From Cephalopachus bancanus (taxonomy: Eukaryota > Chordata > Mammalia > Primates > Tarsiidae), in contig JAPVLO010000056.1 of the NCBI GenBank assembly GCA_027257055.1, forward strand, positions 8,677,001 through 8,741,000: a stretch of 64,000 bases of DNA, written 5' to 3'. The first letter of the stretch is position 1. Each line of letters opens with the position of its first letter. The notes below the pieces were generated by a model. The model searched no databases, was not told the origin of the DNA, and worked only from the letters and a program-made list of their open reading frames with translations. This document shows positions 1-8,959 of the stretch, piece by piece. A program made the position numbers and the translations under genes.

Positions 1-275
1 AAGTTCAAGGGCAGGAGAATACAGATGTCCAGCTCAAAGAGATAGAGAGGAAATTCTCACTTCCTCCACCTTTTGTTCTGTTCATGATTCCAGTGGCGTG
101 GCAGGTGCCCACCGACACCGGGGAGGGCAGTGCACTGAGTTTACCAACGCAAATGCTAATTTCCAGAAACACCTTCACAGACACATTCAGAAAGAATCTT
201 TTACCGGCTATCTGGGTATCTCTTATCCCTGTCAAGTTGACAAAAAAATTAACCATCCCAATGCCTGTGAGTCAG
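1..275 (-). repeat. Ancient interspersed repeat, truncated by window edge
   Basis: Read on the minus strand this resembles a very common old eutherian repeat: 'caacttgac', then 'cccagatagc', 'gtgtctgtgaaggtgtttctgg' in parts, and a 'gtgggcacc' block. The same family occurs on the plus strand at 63505-64000. I am not sure of the family name (LTR or L1-type 3' end). Copies are diverged and non-coding. Confidence 0.6.
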
Positions 276-407
276 ACATGGATACAAATTATGACAATGC
301 AGTTGGAACATTTTACAGTAGACGTATGAACAAATCATCATAGCAAAAATAGGTGTCACTCCCAGATTTGTTATGAAAAGCAGGGAAAGTTCTTTGTGTT
401 TGTTTGT

Positions 408-703
408 TTTTTAGTTGAGGGTCTCATTCTGTTACCCAGGCTGGCATGCTGTGGCACGATCATGGCTCACCACAGCCTTGACCTCTTAGACTCAGGCAAT
501 CCTTCCACCTCAGCCTCTCCAGTAACTGAGAATACAGATATATGCCACCATGCCCAGCTAATTTTTTTTTTGTTTTTTTTTTTAGAGACAAGGTCTTGCT
601 ATGTTGTCCAGGCTGGTCTCAGAAATTTCTGGGCTCAAGCAATCCTCCCACCTCGGCCTCCCCAAGAACTGGGATTATAGGTGTGAGCCACCACATCTGG
701 CCA
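408..703 (-). repeat. AluJ-like SINE
   Basis: A complete dimeric Alu in reverse orientation. The poly-T at the left is followed by 'gtctcattctgttacccagg', and the left-arm end reads 'ggtgtgagccaccacatctggcca'. Its left arm has the J-type 'ctgggctcaagcaatcctcccacctc' block, not the 'cccgcgggttcgagacc' variant of the young Alus here, so it belongs to the older layer. Flanks 'gaaagttct' and 'gaaggttttct' may be a decayed TSD. Confidence 0.9.
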
Positions 704-812
704 GGAAGGTTTTCTAGAGGAGGTGACACCTGAAAAGGACCTTAATGTGATAATAGAGGTTCACCAGATAGTGGAGAGAGATGGACATCAAGACACAGAA
801 AACAGCACAGGC

Positions 813-818
<6 letters not shown>

Positions 819-846
<28 letters not shown>
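819..846. repeat. (GA)n microsatellite
   Basis: A pure AG dinucleotide run of about 28 bp in otherwise non-repetitive sequence. Confidence 0.95.
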
Positions 847-849
<3 letters not shown>

Positions 850-999
850 TCATGGCATGTTGGAAGAATGGAGATTATTTTCGTATGGTTAAGGTGTAGC
901 TTATATGGAAAGAAGAGGGTCAAGATAAGGCTGGAAAGGTAAGTTAGAACCAAACAATGCTGGGTCTTGACAGGCAGGGGAACGGGCTCTGGTTTATGA

Positions 1000-1390
1000 C
1001 TCATGAATCCCCAGCACTTGGGTTTCTGGAACATAGTAGATCCTCAATAATATTTGTGGAATAAGTTGTAGTAATTGAGATGGTTTCCCATTTATCCAAC
1101 CGTTCCAACTGTTCATCCCTTTAGACTTTGAAAGAAGGAAAAGTATATAGGCCAAAAGAAGTGACGTTGGGTAAGAAAGACAAAAAAGCAAGCCAAGTGA
1201 GGGGACCAGGCAGACAGTGCCGAATAAAGCCACCAAGAAGAAACGACAGGAGATTTGCTGCTGTATTTCCGAGTTTGAAACCTTGCATGGCATTTGCTGT
1301 CTGTGAAGGCTTTGGCAAGTCAAGCAACTGCCTGAGTTTCAGTTTCCACATTGGTAAATGGGAATGATAATAGTATTTGCCGAAGTCCAG
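1000..1390 (+). repeat. MIR/L2 remnants
   Basis: Positions 1000-1065 resemble an L2/MIR 3' end ('ctggaacatagtagatcctcaataa'). Positions 1300-1385 match the MIR core ('ggcaagtcaagcaactgcctgag', then 'ttggtaaatgggaatgataatagta'). Both are ancient and diverged. Confidence 0.6.
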
Positions 1391-2020
1391 CACTGCGCGA
1401 CGGACCTAACCAGATTTTAATAAAGGATCTTTAGAGGTGGCAAAAATTGTACACCTTTATGGCAAACCTGCGGTAATTCAATGGAAGTTCAGAGCCTCTG
1501 GGGTGGAGGGGTGTGGAGAGGAGAGATACACATGGAGGAAAGACATGGAACCTGACAGCCCAGGATGACTGATTCTGGTTTTCAAGCGCGGCAAGAGCCT
1601 TGCTAGCACTGGCGAATGATTGCCATTTCCCTTGTCAGGCAGTGACAGGAGTTAGTTGACCTGAAAATTCACTAATAGTTCCATTAGAGAGGCCTTGGAA
1701 GTAGCCATCTTTTTACTCATCCTGGTCAATTAACAATGAATTAATGCCAGACGTATTTTCAATTGAGCTGAATGCTGATTTCCCCCCATTTGACTAAAAA
1801 TAGCCCTTTATAGAGGGATGGCTAACCAGGAAATAGCCCATTTTTTTTCCCCAGGACTGCTCCAGGGCATTTCTGAATCAATGTCAGCTCTAGGCCACAA
1901 GGCAGCACACCCAACCCGAATTTGAGATAAGGCACCCAGGCCAGCTTCCCCACATACCAGCTTATGTGCTTGGACAGACAACTGAAACTTTCTGAAATTC
2001 AGTGTTTTCACATGGAAATT
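1390..2020. other. Non-repeat sequence, possibly conserved at 1570-1810
   Basis: No gene or transposon is recognised. The part around 1720-1800 is rich in homeodomain-like words ('ggtcaattaac', 'gaattaatg', 'caattgag'), as is common in conserved noncoding elements. No open reading frame looks coding. Confidence 0.35.
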
Positions 2021-2029
2021 AAAAAGGCA

Positions 2030-2335
2030 AACCGGGTGTGGTGACTCAAGCCTGTAATCTCAGCACTTTGGGAGATGGAGGCGAGAGGATTGCCTGAGCC
2101 CAGGGTTCAAGACAAACCTGGGCAACTTGGTGAGACCTCGTCTCTACAATAAATGAAAATATTAACCAGGCGTGGTGGCGCACACCTGTAATTCCAACTA
2201 CTTGGAAGACTGAAGTGGAAGGATTGCTTGAGGCCAGCAGGCGAGGCTGCGGTAGCTGTGAGTGTACCACTGCACTCTAGTCTGGGTCACAGAGTGAGAC
2301 TCCAACTCAAAAAAAAAAAAAAAAGAAAAGAAAAA
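2030..2335 (+). repeat. Young-type Alu
   Basis: A full dimer with the local young-type signature: 'gcctgagcccagggttcaaga', 'aacttggtgagacctcgtc', and an 'actccaactcaaaa' end followed by an A/G-rich tail. Flanking 'aaaaaggca' (2021-2029) and 'gaaaaggca' (2336-2344) form a near-perfect TSD. Confidence 0.9.
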
Positions 2336-2543
2336 GAAAAGGCAGAGATAAGTGCTGGGATCCCTTTCAGCAATAAAATGCTATAAGATCATTTTATGTT
2401 TTTTTTTTCTTTTTTCGATGAATATTTTTGGAATATCTCTAGATACACAGATTGTTTAAATTTTATTTCGATAGCTTTAGGGGCTTCAAAAATATTTAGT
2501 TTACTTGGATGGACTGTATAGTGGCAAAGAAGTCTGGGTTTTA

Positions 2544-2671
2544 TTTATTTATTTATTTTTATTTTTTTTGAGTTGGAGTCTCACTGTGTCGCCCAGACTG
2601 GAGTGCAGTGGCCGCTCCCGGCCACCGCAGCCTTGACCCGCTGGGCTCCGGTGATCCTTTCGCCTCAGCCT
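2544..2671 (-). repeat. Right-arm-only Alu with TSD
   Basis: Only the 3' part of an Alu right arm is present, inserted in reverse. A T-rich tail with TTTA units is followed by 'gagttggagtctcactgtgt', and the copy ends at 'cgcctcagcct'. Flanks 'gaagtctgggtttta' (2529-2543) and 'gaagtctggatttta' (2672-2686) are a 15-bp TSD with one mismatch. This is therefore a real 5'-truncated insertion, not a decayed full element. Confidence 0.9.
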
Positions 2672-2743
2672 GAAGTCTGGATTTTAATTGTGCCCCCTAC
2701 CTCCACCTGGGCACATTGTACCTGATAGGATAGGTAATATTTC

Positions 2744-3145
2744 AGCCCTCCACTCCTTGTCCATTCTCTCCCTTCTGGGTCACCAGTGTCCATTATATCA
2801 TCCCCTATGACTTTGCAGATTCTTAGTTTAGTTCCCACTTAAAAGTGAGAACCATTCCTGTGCTACTTCACTTAGGTTGATGTTCTTCAATTCCATCCAA
2901 GCTGCTGCAAAAGACATTCTTTCATTCTTTTTTATGGCTGAATAGTATTCCATGGTATGTATACCACACTTTATTATCCACTGGTGGGATGATGGACATC
3001 CCAGGTTGTTTCCACATCTTTGCTCTTGTAAATTGTGCTGCAATAACCATACAAGTGCAGGTGTCTTTTTTGTATAACAACTTCTGTTCCTTTGGGTTGA
3101 TACCAAATAGTGGGACTGTTGGATCAAATCATAGTTCTTTCAGAA
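2744..3145 (-). repeat. L1 3' end (ORF2 C-terminus and 3' UTR)
   Basis: The minus strand encodes a stretch with the hallmark LINE-1 ORF2 C-terminal residues 'HTMEYYSAIKKNERMSFAAA' and a following ILSEV-like block, then a stop near 2828 and 3' UTR. The copy is 5' truncated and contains frame breaks. It is an older L1 than those at 46.7 and 52.5 kb. A retroviral LTR lies immediately to its right. Confidence 0.85.
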
Positions 3146-3165
3146 AAGGAGATTATTTTAAAGTG

Positions 3166-3169
3166 ATTT
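3166..3169. repeat. 4-bp target-site duplication (left)
   Basis: 'attt' directly precedes the LTR and recurs at 3823-3826. Four base pairs is the duplication size made by gammaretroviral integrases. Confidence 0.65.
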
Positions 3170-3822
3170 TGAGAGACCCAAGAGATTAAAAAAACTCAAA
3201 GAGAACTATTACTTTATGAATTCCTACCCCACGTTCACTGTATTTGTTTGCCGTGTTTGTACTTAGAACTTTGTTAAGCTTTTGTTTGTCCCAATTGCCA
3301 TGCTGGCTTCTGCTTCTGTATCGGGCTGTAAAAGTCAAGCGATAAGCCCCTTCTGGACATTCCTTTGCTTAAATTGTGGTAGCCTCTGTGGTGTCTCTCT
3401 CCTGGTAAGCTCGGTGTTGTTTCAAACCTCCTGCTCACATGCCAAAGTTAATTTACGCGCAGTGACTGTGTAAAACTAGCTTATCTGGCATTCCATTCCA
3501 CCCGTTTGGCAGTTACTTGTCCATCACAAGTAACTAAGCCTGAGCCCGCGCAAATCGAACTTGAATCAACCAATCAAAGTCTTTGTAACTGCGTCATATG
3601 GTTTTTAGCCAATCCTGTGTGCACAAGTTTGTAAAGCCACCCCACCCCTTCAGAATTATGTATAAAAGGTGCGTGTTAGTCTGGGTCGGGGCTCTTGTCC
3701 CCGAAGCTGCTGTGTCGGCTTCAAAGGTGAGCCCAGATTCGACCCTGAATAAAGACCCTTGTGTGTTTGCATCGGAGCTGGCACCTTGGTGGTCTCTTGG
3801 ATTTTGAATTTTGGGTTTAACA
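3170..3822 (+). mobile_element. Solo LTR, gammaretrovirus-like (ERV1)
   Basis: The element starts 'tgagagaccc', similar to the TGAAAGACCC start of gammaretroviral LTRs, and ends 'gggtttaaca', giving TG...CA ends. U3 carries two CCAAT boxes ('aaccaatcaaag' near 3568, 'agccaatcc' near 3608) and a TATA box ('tataaaag' at 3661). R/U5 contains the polyadenylation signal 'aataaag' near 3748 followed by 'cccttgtgtg'. The 653-bp length fits the class. No gag, pol or env sequence is present, so it is a solo LTR left by recombination between two LTRs. A 4-bp TSD supports these boundaries. The exact family and age are unknown. Confidence 0.8.
3661..3668 (+). promoter_or_regulatory. LTR TATA box
   Basis: 'tataaaag' lies about 50-90 bp downstream of two CCAAT boxes and about 85 bp upstream of an AATAAA signal. 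This is the normal spacing of a retroviral U3-R promoter. It appears intact and could drive chimeric transcripts to the right. Confidence 0.65.
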
Positions 3823-3826
3823 ATTT
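3823..3826. repeat. 4-bp target-site duplication (right)
   Basis: 'attt' after the LTR end, matching 3166-3169. Confidence 0.65.
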
Positions 3827-3939
3827 CAGGTATGTCTGTGCAATGACAGGCTGGGTCTAGGGTGGGGAAGGAACCCTGAATTTATTCTGTGCACTCTGAA
3901 GTAGGAGTCGGACACCTGGGCCAAGTCCTGGCCCTTGTT

Positions 3940-4160
3940 CAGTGGTTCCAAAGAGGTGAGGTGGTGGGGGCATAGGGTGGGAGTGGGAGCATTTGGCAAT
4001 GTCTGGAGACATTTTTGGTTGTCACCACCGAGGGTGCTACCGGCATCTAATAGGCAGAAGTCAGGGACACTGCCAAACATCCCATAATGCACAGGACTGA
4101 CCCTCACAACCAAGAGTTATCAGACCCAAGGGTCCATAGTGCCAAGGCTGAGAAAGCCTG
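3940..4160 (+). mobile_element. MER20 (hAT-Charlie MITE)
   Basis: It begins 'cagtggttcc', has the MER20 core 'catttggcaatgtctggaga' followed by 'catttttggttgtcacca', and ends '...aaggctgagaaagcctg'. It is a non-autonomous DNA transposon of about 220 bp. MER20 copies are known to act as hormone-responsive regulatory elements in placental mammals, but nothing here shows that this copy does. Confidence 0.85.
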
Positions 4161-4189
4161 CTCTGGTTTATTGGATGGTTTGGGCCACA

Positions 4190-4300
4190 TCCTAGCTTTT
4201 TCCTTTCTCAGCTCCCTCATTTATAAGTAGGGATGATAATAAAATTTGCCTCTTCCTACCATCTCAGAAGGCTGACGACCAAATCAGGTAACAAATCAAA
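4190..4300 (+). repeat. MIR fragment
   Basis: 'ctccctcatttataagtagg' followed by 'gatgataataaaatttgcc' matches the MIR core 3' half. Confidence 0.5.
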
Positions 4301-5190
4301 AGTGCCTTGAAATTCACAACCTTTTAAAGGGGGGAAATATTACCTTCATTATTAACCCACTTTGGGGCCCTTCTCTTGGACATGAAATCTAACTTGCTTC
4401 TCCTGCCCATGGCAGTGACCTATATTTGAACTCTAGGAGTTATGAATCGTAGCCCCCAAACTCAAATATGTAAGATACATCCTTAAGGCTTTTATGACTA
4501 AAGTGTACTTATTTCTATAACACGCCTCTACCTGGCAGGGGTTGAACTCTCCATCTTAGGCAGTGCAGAGTTTCCCTTCGTGTTTCCTTGGGGCTGTATG
4601 CTTGTTCTGGGGGTTGACGTAGGCTCTAAATTGGGGAGGAGACTATTATATCCTCAGCAGTCACCTATCTGTCCTGAACAATCATTGCTTGTCGGGTACT
4701 CTACCCATTCGGGTCACTGTAGTGATCTCCTTGTTGGGACCACTGCACTCCCTCAGCATGCCACTACTCCCTGCTGCTCCCCTGTGGCACCCCCATTATC
4801 TACCCAGATGCTTCTTCAGCCGCATCTGCCCTACTCTTCCATGCTGAGGTCTGATCTTTCCACAGTCACGATGGCAAATTGGGCACAGGTTAATTCTGCT
4901 CTTGAATCCCCCAGACCTATCCTGGGCTTCCCACCTTCCTCCTTCCAGAGTTCCTGGTACTCACATATAGTGGGAGGGTGACCGGGCAGAGGCTTCTTCT
5001 TGGGGGTACACATCTCTGTTGGAAGCTCTTGTTTCTTGGTTGAATCTCTCCCCCACCCTGTCCATCCAGTTTGCCTGACCTATTTGTTTTCTAATTATCT
5101 TTATCACATCACTTCTTCCCCATCCCCCAAAGATTTTGCTACCCCAAAGACTAAACTCTTGAAATTCAAAAACTTTTTTCCTCCAAAGAA
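4300..5190. other. Unrecognised unique sequence
   Basis: No repeat family is recognised. A 133-codon open frame (4580-4981, plus) exists. It has no recognisable domain and no splice context, and is probably chance. Confidence 0.3.
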
Positions 5191-6315
5191 GATATATACA
5201 TAGTCAATAAACACATGAAAATATCCTCAACATCATTTATTAGTCATTAGGGAAATGCAAACCTAAACCACAATGCGATATCACTTCACTCATATTAGGA
5301 TAGCTACTATCAACAACACCACCACCACTTTGGGAGGCTGAGGCAGGAGGGCTCCTTCAGGCCAGGAGTTTGAGACCAGCCTGGGCAAGAAAGTAAGACC
5401 TCATCTCTACAAAAAAATAAGAAAAAAAAATAAAGAAAAGAAAAATTAGCTGGGCATGGTAGGGCGTGCCTATGGTCCCAGCTACTTGAGAAGCTGAGGC
5501 AGGAGGATCACTTGAGTCCAGGGGTTGGAGGCCACGGTGAGCCATGATTGTGCCACTGCCCTCCAGCCTGGGTGACAGAGTGAATCCCTGTCTCAAAAAA
5601 AACCCCAAAAAACAAAAAACGAAACCAAAAGCAAAAATAAACAAAAACAGAAACTGAGAAGTGCTGGCAATAATGCGGAGAAATTGGAGTGTTCGTACAT
5701 TGCTGGTGGGAGTGTAAAATGGTGCAGTCACTATGAAAAGCAGGGGGGTGATTCCTTTAAAAATTAAAAATAATATTATCATATGGTCCAGCAATCCACT
5801 TCTGGGTATATGCCCCAAATAAGTGAAAACAGGGACTCAAACAGATATTTGTATATACATGTTCATCATAGCATTGTTCACAATAGTCAAATGTCCCTTG
5901 AAGGATGAATATAGAAACAAAACGTGGTGCTCACATACAGTGGATTTCCTTAGTTTTCAAAAGGAAGGAGATTCTGACACATGAGTCTTGACAACACTAC
6001 GCTGAGTGAAATAAGTCAGACGTAACAAGACAAATATTGTATAATTCCACTTGTATGAAGGACCTAGAGTGATCAAACACGTAAGACAGAAAGCAGAGTG
6101 GTGGCTGCCAGCAGGGAGATGAATAGCAGTTAATTTTTCATGGTTACCCAGTTTTAGTTTGGGAGGATGAAAAAGTTCTGGAGATGGATGGATGAATGGA
6201 TGATGGTGATGATGGTTGCACAACAGTGAGAATGTGCTTAATTCCACAGAACCGTACACTTAAGAATGGATAAGATGGTAGATTTTATGTATATTTTACC
6301 ACAATTTAAAAAATA
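5190..6315 (+). repeat. Old L1 (L1M type) 3' end, split by AluJ
   Basis: The left part (5190-5320) carries 'gggaaatgcaaacctaaacc' and 'acaatgcgatatcacttcac'. The right part (5652-6315) carries 'gagaaattggagtgttcgta', 'ggtccagcaatccacttctg' and 'gagtgaaataagtcagacg', all typical of L1 ORF2/3' UTR in mammals. The AluJ between them interrupts an otherwise continuous L1, so the L1 is older. Confidence 0.9.
5325..5651 (+). repeat. AluJ-like SINE, 5' truncated, inside L1
   Basis: It starts at 'actttgggaggctgaggcag', so about the first 40 bp of the Alu are missing. The middle A-rich linker is expanded. The right arm ends 'tgggtgacagagtgaatccc' before an A-rich tail containing C and G. It has the old-type left arm. 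Confidence 0.85.
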
Positions 6316-6605
6316 TATATTTTTTTCTTCTTTTCTTCTGCAGCCAACCTTACTTTGCAATCTAGTTGAATGAGGGAAGAGCAACACAGGAAATAATGAA
6401 AGTGCTCAAAACAAAATATACAGGTTAATATATTTTTAAAAATCAGTTAACATATGGCCGTACTATACCAGAGTAGGTTCTTTTTCTTTTCCTCAGAAAA
6501 GAATAATCACCACCAAATATAGGATTAGAGAGTCAATCAAGATCAAATCATTGCAAGCTTACTGTATTTTATTCCAATTTTCCAGTCCAACTTTGAATTC
6601 CTGGT

Positions 6606-6608
<3 letters not shown>

Positions 6609-6668
<60 letters not shown>

Positions 6669-6720
6669 CCCCACCCCCACCCCCACCCCAATCTGCCCTC
6701 CCTTCCCTACCACCCTCTCT
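6609..6720. repeat. (CT)n and (CCCCCA)n polypyrimidine tract
   Basis: About 57 bp of nearly pure CT repeats (6609-6665) are followed by C runs separated by single A bases (6668-6690) and further C/T-rich sequence. The strand is almost purely pyrimidine for over 100 bp. The complementary strand has four G runs with 1-nt loops, a strong G-quadruplex motif. Confidence 0.95.
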
Positions 6721-6819
6721 TTTTTAAGATTTATCTAATTAGGAGTAGCCAATAGTGGTCACCGTTTTTCCAGTTTTTGAGTACAGCATTAGCAGAGTAA
6801 TATACATGTGTTCCAGATA

Positions 6820-7181
6820 GTTTAACAAATGGTGTTGGGACAATTGGTTTCAAAAATGAGTTTGATTCATTGTACAGCTTGCACTAAAGTAAATTCCAGA
6901 TAGATCAAAGATTGTTTTTAATGATTCACAGAAGTTGGAGAAGAAATGTGAGAGAATTTATTTTTATATAATCCAGCAGTGGGATGAACTCTCTAAGTGT
7001 GACATAAAATTTGGAAGCTAGAAATAAAACGTTGACATATTTAAACTCAAAAACTTTTAAAAAGTCTTTATAGAAAAGCACCTTAAACAAAGTCAAAAAG
7101 GAAATAAACTGGAAAAACATTCTCGCCTTACATGTTGCAATCAAAGGGCTACTATATAAAATGCTTCAAAAGTGCTGTTAA
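6820..7181 (+). repeat. Old L1 ORF2 fragment
   Basis: 'aacaaatggtgttgggacaa' is the diagnostic L1 ORF2 3' segment. It is followed by degraded 'tagatcaaagattg', 'tgacataaaatttggaagc' and 'actcaaaaacttttaaaaag' blocks. It is heavily mutated and non-coding. Confidence 0.75.
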
Positions 7182-7194
7182 AAAAAAAAAAAGA

Positions 7195-7303
7195 CAGCCG
7201 GGCTCGGTGACTCAGCCTGTAATCCCGCGCTTTGGGAGGCCGAGGTGAGTGGACTGCCTGAGCCCGCGGGTTTGAGACCTGCCTTGGCAACTTGGCAAGA
7301 CCT
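7195..7303 (+). repeat. Left-arm-only young Alu
   Basis: Starts 'gccgggctcggtgactcagc' and continues through 'cccgcgggtttgagacc' to 'ggcaagacctg', then stops abruptly in unrelated sequence ('tactagggaggacc'). There is no right arm, linker or A tail. This is unlike L1-mediated 5' truncation and suggests a later deletion of the 3' half. Confidence 0.85.
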
Positions 7304-7399
7304 GTACTAGGGAGGACCAATCAATCTCCTGCAGAGATGCTCCAAGCCCTGATAGAGTCAGACACCAGAGAGAAGATGGAGTCAGGATCTGGGGTTGGT

Positions 7400-7700
7400 G
7401 AGCCACCCTGGAAATGCCGAGTCATTTCCTCTCCTTGGTCTTAGTCTTTTTATTTGTAAAATTAGTTTAAATTACATATCTCAAGACTCTGTAAGTAACT
7501 TACTATGTTCTCAGTGAAGGTAGCATGGAATAGTGGCTAAAGGCATGAACTGGGAAACCAGGTTATCTGGGTTCAAATCCTAGACCTGCTGCTTATCAGC
7601 TGTGTCCTTTGGCAAATTTTTAAACTTTGTGTTTCGGTTTTCTTATCCGTAAAATGGAATTTATAAAGAAATTGGGAAGATTGAATGAATTACTATGTTT
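7400..7700 (+). repeat. MIR, nearly full length, plus MIR fragment
   Basis: Positions 7525-7700 carry 'gtagcatggaatagtggcta', the tRNA-like B box 'gggttcaaatcctagacc', 'cagctgtgtcctttggcaa' and 'ttatccgtaaaatggaat', in MIR order. A shorter MIR-like piece precedes it (7415-7480). Confidence 0.85.
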
Positions 7701-7739
7701 AAAAGACATAGAGAAGGGACTCTGGTATACAGTAAGGCT

Positions 7740-8230
7740 CTCCCCACTTCCTCTCCATGTTTGAAGGCTCAATGGACTATGGGAGGTCTGGCCCAGATAA
7801 ACTCAGCCTGAATAGAGAACCACTCCTTTCTACCCTACATCACTCTAGATGGGTTCCACCTTCAACTGAAGCATGAACAGAAAAGGATCTGCAGGTCTCA
7901 GGACACCCTACCTCTGCCAGTTTCAATCAATTCATCATTTTCAAGTACTTTAATGCTTCAGGGCCTGCAAGGGAAACACACAACCCAGTCTTGTCTGTTG
8001 AGTTGTTGGCAAAGAGATTGGGAGAAGTTTCTGATAGACAAGGCAACTAAAAAAGAGGGGGAGAAATTTCTATTTATCGAGTCTTACTCTGTGTCAAATT
8101 CTTTACCAAAATATTATCAGTTAACGGAGGGGCAACATAAATGAGTCCTAAATTGCATGGAGCTGCCTGCAAGTACAGGCAAAATTCTGAGTAGAGATAC
8201 CAAGAGAGACTGATGGGGTGTTTGCAAATT
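7740..8230. other. Unrecognised unique sequence
   Basis: No gene, recognised transposon or regulatory motif stands out here. Confidence 0.3.
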
Positions 8231-8234
8231 CCCC

Positions 8235-8410
8235 TAAGGCATCCACGAGGACTACTCATTAAATATACATATTCTCAGGCTCCACCCCAGACCCATGGAG
8301 TCGGCGTCTCCAGGGGTGAGGTGTTGGGATGCTATGTTTTAAACAAGGCTTCGGGAAATATTTCCCACCAGAGCAATTTGAGGCACCCTGTATTAAAGGA
8401 CATCTTGAAG
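8235..8410 (+). mobile_element. MER5A-like fragment (hAT-Charlie)
   Basis: 'catattctcaggctccaccc' followed by 'agacccatggagtcggcgtc' resembles the MER5A middle (gggccccacccc...cagagtttctgattc). It is degraded. Confidence 0.5.
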
Positions 8411-8666
8411 GGCCAAGAGGAGAGGGTTCTCTTTTCCGCATCTCAGAGTTTTCACTTGCTTGTCACAAAGCATAGCCAGCAGCAAACCTGGCAGAAGCCA
8501 GCAGCCGGCTCCTGCCTAGTTCTCTGCCGCCCACCCGGGGGCAAAGGGGATCTTGACCTGGGAAGTTCACCTCCTGATCCTTTTCTCCTTTGAAACTCAC
8601 TTAGGCATATGTGTCCTGATCGCTTTCTCCAAACCTGAAGAAAAAGATTATCGGCTTAAAAAAAAA

Positions 8667-8955
8667 GCTGGGCTTGGTGGCTCAGCCTGTCATCTCAGCA
8701 CTTTGGGAGGCCGAGGTGAGTGGATTTTCTGAGCCCACGGGTTCGAGTCCAGCCCGGGCAACTTGGCGAGACCTCATCTCTACAAAAAATCAAAAAATTA
8801 TCCGGGCGTGGTAGCACGTGCCTGTAGTTCCAGCTACTTGGAAGGCTGAGGCGGAAGGATCGCCGGAGCCCAGCAGGTCAACGCTGGGGTGGCTGTGAGT
8901 GTGCCGCTGCACTCCAGCCTGGGCAACGGAGTGAGACTCCAACTCAAAAAAAAAT
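8667..8955 (+). repeat. Young-type Alu
   Basis: A full dimer: 'gctgggcttggtggctcagc' at the start, 'gcccacgggttcgagtcc', 'aacttggcgagacctcatc', 'caaaaaatcaaaaaattat' linker, and an 'actccaactcaaaaaaaaa' end. Confidence 0.95.
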
Positions 8956-8959
8956 CTCT

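Noticed and set aside
4580..4981. 133-codon open frame
   Set aside because: No recognisable domain, no start context or splice evidence, and similar frames occur by chance in 64 kb.
5357..5818. 153-codon minus frame
   Set aside because: It is a translation of the antisense AluJ and flanking L1.
7525..7700. tRNA-like A and B boxes
   Set aside because: They belong to a MIR SINE head. No cloverleaf with a complete anticodon arm is present.
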